Of a stretch of DNA of 18,473 nucleotides, positions 1 through 6,900 are shown one piece after another. This DNA comes from DAOVRL01 sp964459805 (GTDB lineage: Bacteria > Planctomycetota > Phycisphaerae > Sedimentisphaerales > Anaerobacaceae): contig CAYWOD010000051.1 of the NCBI GenBank assembly GCA_964459805.1, forward strand, positions 1 through 18,473. The letters run 5' to 3'. Made by a program: the position numbers and the translations under genes. Every line of letters starts with the position of its first letter. The stretch's first letter is position 1. Under the pieces are notes generated by a model. It worked only from the letters and a program-made list of their open reading frames with translations, ran no database searches and had not been told where the DNA came from.

Positions 1-233
1 TGAACGGAAGGCGTAACTCCCTCAGATGCCTGCTTTTACCATCGCCGAGCCTCTCCTGCGCACGTGTTTAGCCTCAAACCAATGCTGATATGCAGATATT
101 GAGGCCGAAATTGGGCGTTCTTGACGCCGTTTACCGCATTTGATCGAAGAATCAGTGATGAAATCTCCACTATCAATAAAAATGGCAGGCTTGTACCTCA
201 TAACATTTGTATTTGTGGGTACAATCTTTTCAA
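1..233. other. Gene-poor left flank with two small hairpins
   Basis: No convincing gene lies here. Two inverted repeats are visible. One is 71-77 with 99-105 (GCCTCAA/TTGAGGC), enclosing a smaller CTG/CAG pair. The other is 114-118 with 124-128 (GGCGT/ACGCC, 5-nt loop). They could be the terminator or 3' region of a gene outside the window, but neither is followed by a clear T-tract. The only open frame of note is the 26-codon one at 158-238, listed separately. Confidence 0.4.
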
Positions 234-238
234 TTTAG
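158..238 (+). CDS. Possible 26-residue single-pass membrane peptide (weak)
   Basis: An ATG at 158 opens a 26-codon frame ending in TAG at 236. The predicted peptide has a short basic start (MKSPLSIK) followed by about 18 hydrophobic residues, enough for one membrane span. A GAAGA sequence about 8 nt upstream is a poor ribosome binding site, and no promoter was recognised. A frame this short can arise by chance, and the hydrophobicity may simply reflect local T-richness. It is listed because it is the only membrane-peptide-like frame in the left flank. Confidence 0.15.
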   Translation: MKSPLSIKMAGLYLITFVFVGTIFSI

Positions 239-260
239 GCTCTCATTCAATGAAGTTGGT
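234..260 (+). repeat. Left arm of imperfect inverted repeat flanking the candidate RNA
   Basis: TTTAGGCTC (234-242), ten bases, then AAGTTGGT (253-260). The reverse complement of 503-529 has the same two blocks with the same 10-base spacing. By hand count 21 of 27 positions match. The arms enclose about 240 bp that hold the promoter and the foldable RNA. Confidence 0.4.
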
Positions 261-320
261 AACTTTTTTGAGGATTTTCTTGCAACTGCTTTGAGTTTAA
301 CGCTTTAAGCCTCCGGCATA

Positions 321-332
321 GTGTGATATAAT
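321..332 (+). promoter_or_regulatory. Extended -10 promoter for the candidate RNA
   Basis: TATAAT at 327-332 is a perfect -10 hexamer. It is preceded by TG one base upstream (TGATATAAT, 324-332), the extended -10 form. A 17-bp spacer places TTTAAG (304-309) at -35, which is a weak match, as is tolerated with extended -10 promoters. The expected start point is about 338-340, which coincides with the first base of the GC-rich stem beginning at 340. Confidence 0.5.
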
Positions 333-338
333 ACCGTT

Positions 339-514
339 GCTCTCGCGGGGGATAACCCAACGCAGCAGTGCGACCTGAGCACCGCGAGAGTGCCATACGG
401 CATGGGTTGGTGTCCTCTGTGGTGCCAACCCTTTACAATCATGCCGGTGGCTGTAATGCGATAAACTCCAGGCTCCTAAAAGGCTGTTTTCAGCAGCAGG
501 GAACCAACTTTTTT
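339..514 (+). ncRNA. Candidate structured small RNA, class not recognised
   Basis: The sequence right after the promoter folds strongly. P1 is 340-348 with 382-390 (CTCTCGCGG/CCGCGAGAG, 9 bp). P1 encloses two small hairpins, GGG-ATAA-CCC (349-358) and CGCA-GCAG-TGCG (361-372), giving a three-way junction. A second long arm stacks GCCA (392-395)/TGGC (448-451), CGGCATG (398-404)/CATGCCG (440-446) and GGTTGG (405-410)/CCAACC (425-430), with a one-sided bulge near 431-439. Downstream are CCT-AAA-AGG and GCTG-TTTT-CAGC hairpins, and a T6 run at 509-514 may mark the 3' end. It is not tRNA, 5S, SRP RNA, RNase P or tmRNA by the motifs I know. CCTGAG at 374-379 loosely recalls 6S RNA, but the fold differs. 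Read-through would run antisense into the convergent epimerase gene. Confidence 0.4.
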
Positions 515-529
515 GCAGTTGAGCCTAAA
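503..529 (-). repeat. Right arm of imperfect inverted repeat
   Basis: ACCAACTT (503-510), ten bases, GAGCCTAAA (521-529). This is the reverse complement of the two blocks at 234-260. ACCAAC (503-508) lies directly before the T6 run and could also pair with GTTGGT (406-411) inside the candidate RNA, competing with that arm's local pairing. Confidence 0.4.
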
Positions 530-552
530 AGAAAACCAAGTTGAATTCATAC

Positions 553-571
553 CTGAATTACAATAATTCAG
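553..571. terminator. Hairpin just downstream of the epimerase stop codon
   Basis: CTGAATTA-CAA-TAATTCAG on the plus strand is an 8-bp perfect stem with a 3-nt loop, 7 bp past the epimerase stop. It is AT-rich and has no immediate T-tract in either direction. On the minus strand TTTTCTTTT appears about 16 nt later. It may act as a 3'-end stabiliser or a weak terminator for the operon and for convergent plus-strand transcription. Confidence 0.3.
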
Positions 572-578
572 ACACAAA

Positions 579-1517
579 TCATAGCAGATTTTCGCGGTAC
601 CAGTCTATTGCTAATTCTAAGCCTTGTTTGAATGCGACTGTGGGTTTGTAGGTGAGGAGCTTTTGAGCAAGAGTGATGTCGGCAAGCGAGTGCTTTACGT
701 CGCCGGGACGGGGGTCGGTGTAGAGCGGCTTTATGTTCTTGCCTACAAGCTGGTTAATCACATCAATAATTTCATTTACAGTCACGGCCTGACCGCAGGC
801 GATATTAACCACCTCACCGGCGGTGTGCTCGGCCCTTGCGGCAAGCAGGTTGGCCTCGACAACGTTGTCAATGTATGTGAAATCCCGGCTTTGCTCCCCG
901 TCGCCGTAAATCGTCGGCGGCTCGTCCTTCAATATAGCCGTTACAAAGGCCGGTATGGCCGCCGCATATTGACTTGTCGGGTCCTGATACGGGCCGAAAA
1001 CGTTGAAGTACCGAAGCGAAATAGTCTCAAGGGCGAAAACCTCATAGAACACCGAGCAATAGTGTTCGCCGACAAGCTTGGCCACCGCATACGGTGACAG
1101 CGGCGTGGGCCGCATCGTCTCGACCTTCGGCAGCGTGGGCGTATCACCGTAGGCCGATGAGCTTGCAGCAAATACAAAACGTTTTATGCCCGCGTCGCGA
1201 GCCGCTAATAGAAGTGTGAATGTCGCATCGACACAGTGCTTGTGCGTGGCGGCGGGGTCGTCAACACTCCGCGGCACCGAGGGCAAAGCGCCCTGGTGCA
1301 AAACAACGTCAATATCCTTCATAGCCGCTCGGGCGACCTGCTCATCGCCCATATCGGCCTGGATAAACTCAATCCCGTTCATAACATCGGCAAGATTGCT
1401 CTTTTTGCCGGTGAGCAGGTTGTCAATAACCCTTACAAAGCAGCCCTGCGAAACTAGTTTTCTACAGATATTCGAGCCGATGAAACCTGCTCCGCCGGTC
1501 ACCAAGAACTTATCCAT
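579..1517 (-). CDS. NAD-dependent UDP-hexose/UDP-HexNAc 4-epimerase (extended SDR)
   Basis: A 312-residue cytoplasmic enzyme of the extended short-chain dehydrogenase family, expected to interconvert UDP-glucose/galactose or their N-acetyl forms and feed polymer synthesis. The Rossmann nucleotide loop TGGAGFIG is at residues 7-14, a serine-rich catalytic segment SSS at 119-121, and the YAVAK Tyr/Lys pair at Tyr143 and Lys147. LPSVPRSVDDP and FNVFGPYQDP, with a following YAAAIP, resemble the WbpP/TviC type of UDP-GlcNAc 4-epimerase more than plain GalE. Length is normal for the family. The start chosen is ATG at 1517 because GAGGGG sits 7 nt upstream; a longer reading from TTG at 1532 has no such support. 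It is the last gene of the run, separated from the kinase gene by 131 bp that include a strong hairpin. Family is certain; exact sugar is not. Confidence 0.85.
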   Translation of the reverse strand: MDKFLVTGGAGFIGSNICRKLVSQGCFVRVIDNLLTGKKSNLADVMNGIEFIQADMGDEQVARAAMKDIDVVLHQGALPSVPRSVDDPAATHKHCVDATFTLLLAARDAGIKRFVFAASSSAYGDTPTLPKVETMRPTPLSPYAVAKLVGEHYCSVFYEVFALETISLRYFNVFGPYQDPTSQYAAAIPAFVTAILKDEPPTIYGDGEQSRDFTYIDNVVEANLLAARAEHTAGEVVNIACGQAVTVNEIIDVINQLVGKNIKPLYTDPRPGDVKHSLADITLAQKLLTYKPTVAFKQGLELAIDWYRENLL

Positions 1518-1551
1518 CAACAGACCCCTCAAAAAACAGTGCGCACAGAAA

Positions 1552-1576
1552 GGACCCCACTTCAGTCGTGGGGTCC
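1552..1576 (-). terminator. Strong hairpin between kinase and epimerase genes (attenuator or terminator)
   Basis: GGACCCCAC (1552-1560) and GTGGGGTCC (1568-1576) form a perfect 9-bp GC-rich stem with a 7-nt loop. In the minus direction it is followed by TTTCTG, a poor U-tract, so termination is probably partial. On the plus strand there is no T-tract. The hairpin could end most operon transcripts before the epimerase gene or protect the 3' end of the upstream message. The epimerase ribosome binding site starts about 20 nt further on. Confidence 0.5.
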
Positions 1577-1648
1577 CCTATGAGAAAAATCGTAACTTTC
1601 ATTTGCTATTCAATCCCAGAACGCTCATGGGAGCATTTGGGAATCCGC

Positions 1649-3898
1649 CTACATCGATGGTCCGGCAAGCTGCAATTTCTCCTGATACCTCCTGTAGGAC
1701 TTGAACTGCTCCTGGAAATAGCCGCCCTTCAACACAGGCGCGCCTAAGAGCACACAGCCAACCACGTTGGCATCCACTTCCTGCATCTCGCGAATAGTCC
1801 TCTGAGCGGCGCCTCTTCTTGTGGCGGCAGCATTAAACACGAGGACGGCGCCATCAGCAAGTTTGGCCAGGACCTTGGCATCGCTCATCAACAGAACCGG
1901 GGGACTGTCAATGATTACATAATCGTAGTTGTTCCGCTGCTCCTTCAGCAGCTGGTCCATCCGAACACTCCCGAGCAGCTCAGCCGGGTTGGGAGGCAGC
2001 AATCCTGCATCAATTATGTCAAGCCCCTCGATGCCGCTCGAGCTTATCGCTTCCTGAGCACCGCACTGACCAACAAGCAGGCCGCTCAATCCGAAGCTGA
2101 CACTCAAGCCCCCTTCATCCAGCTCGCCGGTCTGCCCCTTCGGGAAGAGCTTTCCCAAAATTGGCTGCCTGAAATTGGCGTCTATCAGCAATACCTTTTT
2201 ATCCTCAGCAACAAACGCTGTAGCGAGATTAACCGCTACGGAAGTCTTGCCGTCACCGGGTGAACCGCTGGTAACAAGCATAACCTTGACAGACTCTCCG
2301 GTGCCGGAGAGCTTTAGGTTCGTCCGGCATTGTCTGTACGACTCGCTCAAGATCGAATAAGGCGCCTGACTGACAACTCGGCAAAGATCAACCCCTCGAA
2401 CCTGACTATCTTCAGACGCATCGGGAACCACGCCCAGCAGCGGGATGTGCAGATACTTGCTAACGTCTCTCGGCGTGCGCACCTTGTCGTCGGCCAGCTC
2501 AATCAGAAAGGCAAGTCCTATACTGAGCAGAAAGCCCAGTACCGTTCCACCGGGCAGCCATACCCACCACTGTCGAGAAAACGGCATCTCTAGCGGTTTT
2601 AGAGCAGCACCCAGAGCACGCACCTTAGGTGTTTCAGGGTCAACAGCTATTATGTTAAGTTTCTCGATCTGTTTCTTGATTTCATCCAGCATCGCGATTC
2701 TTTCGTCCCTTATCTTCACTCCTTGCTCGTACTCTACGCGGGCATTATCAAGATTTGTCTGTTGTGCCTGGGCCGCAACCCGCATTCTTTCCAGCTCGTC
2801 ATACCTTTCCTTTAACACAACCACCCTGTCCACGGCATTTGCAAGATTGGCCTTGCGCGTCTGGTCTCCAATCGCGGCAGCCCGGACCACCCTCCTCGCC
2901 TTGATTTCATCCCTGTACTCCCGCAGCTGCCTCACTTCTCTGTGATTCTCACCAAACTTTGCGAGCATGCTTTCAAGCCGCGCTTCCGTGAAAGCGCGCT
3001 GCTGAGCGAGTGCGACCATAATGGGGTCTATCTCGATCATGTGTTCAATCTGAATGGGTAAGGGACCCTCCTGGGCCAATTGTTCGAGAACCTTTATGTC
3101 GGCCTCAAACTGTTTGATTGCCAGCTCAAGATCGTTCTTCGCAAGTTCCAATTGGTCCAGTTTGAGGGTGATTGTGTGCTTGAAATAGCGCCCGACAGGC
3201 CTTTCAAGGTCGCTCAGCTCGAATGTGCGCCGAATCTCATCAAGGCTGTTTTCAGCATTATGCAGTTCCGTTTCGACAATTACTCGCTGCTTCTCCAGTT
3301 CCCTCTTCTTATCTAGGACCTCCCGTCTCTTTGAATACCCCTGCGAACTTACAAACATAGTCACCATTTCGTTAACTATGTCCTTTGCCTCGTCGCCATC
3401 GCGACAGGTCATCGATACCTCAATGTAGTCGGCATCTCTGTGGGCGTAAGCACCCAAGTGCTTGATCAAATACTTGACCGCCTTTTCAGGAGCACCTGCG
3501 CGCTTATAGGGATCATACCAGTCGCTTCCTTTAACGACGTCTCTGGCAAGCAGGTTTTGCAAAGTGATCTGCTGCTTTATGAGATTTGCGACCGACAAAC
3601 GATGACCATACCTAATATCCCTGTGTACCAGCGGAGTAATAATGGCCATAGGGTCTGTCTGAACAGGTGGGAGCACTTCGATGTACGTTCGGGCCGTGTA
3701 CTTGGGCAGATACCTTCTTAAGCCTGCGCAGGCTAAACCGCCGACTACCATACCCGCCACAATCAGAGCAATGATCAGCAGTACGTGACGGCGCAATATT
3801 GCGAGAATCTCCTTCGGTGTCAGTGCAGTGGCCGCCGGGGGCCTTGGCCCAACCAGCCTTGACCTGCTTTTTAGAGCTATTGGTTTTTCTTCCGCCAT
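1649..3898 (-). CDS. Wzz-type polysaccharide co-polymerase / BY-family tyrosine autokinase
   Basis: A 749-residue inner-membrane protein joining a chain-length-determinant (Wzz) region to a bacterial tyrosine kinase domain, the layout of Wzc/EpsB-EpsD fusions that control polymer length and export. The first membrane span is about residues 38-60. A long periplasmic coiled-coil-rich region follows, then a second span near 443-467 after a Pro-rich WWVWLP segment. The cytoplasmic P-loop domain has Walker A GSPGDGKT near 541-548, Walker A' VLLIDANFRQP about 30 residues later, and Walker B VIIDSPP near 660. The C-terminus holds three closely spaced tyrosines (GGYFQ, SYRRYQ, about 731-744), a short version of the autophosphorylated Tyr cluster. 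The start is ATG at 3898 with GGAG 6 nt upstream; an upstream TTG at 3910 overlaps that site. It follows the TPR gene by 92 bp. Confidence in family is high; the polymer is unknown. Confidence 0.93.
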   Translation of the reverse strand: MAEEKPIALKSRSRLVGPRPPAATALTPKEILAILRRHVLLIIALIVAGMVVGGLACAGLRRYLPKYTARTYIEVLPPVQTDPMAIITPLVHRDIRYGHRLSVANLIKQQITLQNLLARDVVKGSDWYDPYKRAGAPEKAVKYLIKHLGAYAHRDADYIEVSMTCRDGDEAKDIVNEMVTMFVSSQGYSKRREVLDKKRELEKQRVIVETELHNAENSLDEIRRTFELSDLERPVGRYFKHTITLKLDQLELAKNDLELAIKQFEADIKVLEQLAQEGPLPIQIEHMIEIDPIMVALAQQRAFTEARLESMLAKFGENHREVRQLREYRDEIKARRVVRAAAIGDQTRKANLANAVDRVVVLKERYDELERMRVAAQAQQTNLDNARVEYEQGVKIRDERIAMLDEIKKQIEKLNIIAVDPETPKVRALGAALKPLEMPFSRQWWVWLPGGTVLGFLLSIGLAFLIELADDKVRTPRDVSKYLHIPLLGVVPDASEDSQVRGVDLCRVVSQAPYSILSESYRQCRTNLKLSGTGESVKVMLVTSGSPGDGKTSVAVNLATAFVAEDKKVLLIDANFRQPILGKLFPKGQTGELDEGGLSVSFGLSGLLVGQCGAQEAISSSGIEGLDIIDAGLLPPNPAELLGSVRMDQLLKEQRNNYDYVIIDSPPVLLMSDAKVLAKLADGAVLVFNAAATRRGAAQRTIREMQEVDANVVGCVLLGAPVLKGGYFQEQFKSYRRYQEKLQLAGPSM

Positions 3899-3914
3899 TT
3901 TATTCTCCAATCAG

Positions 3915-3926
3915 AATTAGCTAATT
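3915..3926. promoter_or_regulatory. 12-bp perfect palindrome before the kinase ribosome binding site
   Basis: AATTAGCTAATT lies in the 92-bp gap between the TPR and kinase genes, just upstream of the GGAG site. It could be an operator or chance in an AT-rich spacer. No convincing -35/-10 pair was seen beside it. The rest of the gap contains only a weak TATGG/CCATA inverted repeat (3952-3969). Confidence 0.2.
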
Positions 3927-3990
3927 AAAGTAACAACTTATTGCCATCGTATATGGTATATTTCCCATAAGAGGCATCACCTGCGACACA

Positions 3991-6900
3991 TCACTGGGAA
4001 AGACGTTCAATAGCTTTCTTTATGCGTTCCTTATCCTTATCAGACAACCTGCTCGCTCCAAGCTCCAACGCTTGCTTATAAGATTCAAGGGCGCCTGTTT
4101 TATCTCCAAGTGCTTCCTTCACCATACCTAAATGCTCATATACTTCCGGGACCGCGCCGGCCTTGCTCTGCTCATACTGCTGCTGAGCCGCTGCCAAGTG
4201 TTCAAACGCTTCGGAAGTCTTACCATTTTTATACAACACATAGCCGTACGTATCCAGAATGCCCGGCTCATCCGGCGCTGCGTTATAGGCCCGTTCAGCA
4301 TATTTGAGAGCCTGAGCAAGCCTTTCGTTACTGTCCGCAAGCATGTACGCCAAATTGTTCAGGACACTGATATTATTCGGCATTTTAGCCAATAAACTTT
4401 CGTAATCTGCGATAGCCATTTCAAGAAACTTGTTATCGGAACTTCTTTGGTAGGCGAGGGTAAGGATCTCCGCCTTTTTCACAGTATAATCGACCCGGCG
4501 CGGGTTATTCGGGTCCGTCAGTTCAATACATTTGATGATATAAGTTACAGCTTTGTTATACTGGCCGTTGACCTTCGCCACATTGAACATAGTGAAATTG
4601 GCCGCCAGCGAATCCGGATTCGACTCAAGCTTTTCGATGCAATACTTCTCAACCTCCTCAGAATCCAGCATCAAGTACATCCGCAGTAGGACCTCAGCGG
4701 CAAGCGTCTCATTCGTTTCTGATTCATCGGCCGCCTTTCGGCAATATTCCACAGCGGTTTTTTTATGCCCAAGCTGCAGCTTTGCCTGAGCCATTCTCAG
4801 GTAAGCCAAAGGGGCATAGTCTGTCTCCAGGTGCTCTCTGGCCAGTTCAGAAAGTTCGTCCAGCTTCTTTGGATTCCAGTTCTTCGTATTGCGCGCCCCC
4901 GCCTCGAAGATAAGCGCCCTCATATAACCATCAAATGCCGATGCGTACAACGCATCAAATCGCAAGCCCTTATTGGCCAGCGGGCGATACGCCTCGCTCT
5001 TTATCTGATAAGATTTCTCGTATAGTTGCTCCGCCTTCTCAAATTCTCCTCTCTGAAGGGCAAAAGACCCGGCGCGATTAAGCCAGAACACACTCGATGG
5101 AAACTCCTCCAGCGTCTCGTCGTACAAATTCTCCAGCGGGCCTGCTCGCTCGAGCCGTAAGTAAGTCTCTTCAAGCAGCAATCTGGCTTCCGATGAAGCA
5201 CCAGGTGAGTCTAAGGCAATTTTCAGCTCCCTTATGGCATCCTCAGACCGGTTACTGCGCAGATAGGCCTTGGCCAGACTAATCCGCGTGATAGACTCAT
5301 CAGACAACGACTTGCTTTTCCTCAGGTCATTGATGGCGCTGGTCATGTCTCCGGCGTAAAAGTGTATTTCTCCTCGCAGCCGCCAGCCGCCCGCGTTGTC
5401 GGGATTACTCTCAAGATACCGAGTCGCCAGCTCCAACGCAGTGGGCAACTGACCTTTTCTCATTGCCAGCCAAGCCCGCAGCAAGAGCGTTCTGGGTTCA
5501 TCAGGATGCCTTTCCGTAAAGCTCTGCAATCTCAGTCCGGCTTCTCTGACAAGGCCCACACGCAGGAAAGACTGAATTTGAATTAGATAGTTGTCAACGC
5601 TTGGATCAAGCGATATCAGCTCTTGAGAATATCTCGCAGCAGCATTTGCATCGGTCGTCTTTTCAGCAATGAGCAGCAGGCCCTTTACCACGTTGGGGTT
5701 GTTCGGCTCACTCTGACGTAACTGCTTCAAAATCTTTTCTGCCTCTGGGTATTGACCACGCTGAATATAATGACTCCAGAGCAGTCCATCCTCTTGCGAG
5801 TCGATCAGAATTTGTTCAAGCTCTTGGTCTCGGCCCGTGGCCCGCAATAAGTCCCCATAATACTGAAGCATCAACTTATCTCGCGGCCTAATCTTTCTCG
5901 CCTCATCCAGGGCTGATTCGGCGATAGCAAAGAGCGCCTCTCTTCGCTGTTGGTTCGATTGCGCACGAGCAACCTTTGTCGCCAGCTCCCCGAGGCGTAC
6001 GCTATTCTCAAAAGTCGGGCCGGCTCTTTGCATGGCCTGCAGCAGCGCGACTGCTTTGAGCGGCTCCTTTGGCGCTATGAATTCAGCATAAAAGCTGCGC
6101 AACTGCACATCGTATGGATTCAGCGCGATAGCCCTTTGCAAAGCGTTCCCGGTCTCATTTGTCTGGTCGGACGTAACATTTTCACCGGCCTCCCTCGTGC
6201 GAAGGTACAGTAGGCGGGCAAATGCTTTGGCAATAAGGCCGTCCAGCGGGTTCAGATATACTGCTCTGCGAATATCTTCGAGAGCTCCTTCGTCGTCTCC
6301 GAGAGCAGCATTGATACTACTTCTGAGCGAGTAAGCACGCGAGAACACCGGCCGCTGTTTCAGGCATTCATCAATTCTTAGCCGTGCATCTTTGAATTTC
6401 TCCCTTGTGTACGCCAGGCGAGCAGCGAATACATTACCTTGACAACCATCCAGATCATCACGTCGAGCCACATCTACAACCTGCTCGGCCTGCTCCCAGT
6501 CTTTCGTTACAACCGCCATATCAAACAGATGATTCGCAGCGAGGGCACGCGGATTCACCTCTTCCGCTTCCCTGAAAACCCATCCATGAGGTTTTTCCTG
6601 CCATCCTTCCATATCGAGGGCCTTCTTTAGTTCCACAACGGCTTTCTCGAATTGCTTGTTTCTGCGATAGAATATTCCAAGGCGGAGGCTCCGCTCAACA
6701 GGCTCGGCAATATTCGAGAGGACCTGCTCCTCGATCTCACTACGCCTTTCTTCTGGAACGTCCCTGGGGTCCGGCTTCGGCTCTGAAAGCATCTGTTTGT
6801 AAACGAGAATGCCAGTACTGTCCGGAAAATATCCCAGAAAACGATCAACCAACTCCCTGGCCTTGGCCACCTGGCCCTGCTCAACATACTGCCTGCAGAC

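Noticed and set aside
339..514. 6S RNA identity for the candidate RNA
   Set aside because: CCTGAG and GGTTGGTG strings recall 6S, but the 5' and 3' ends do not pair and there is no long rod with a central bubble. A covariance search would settle it.
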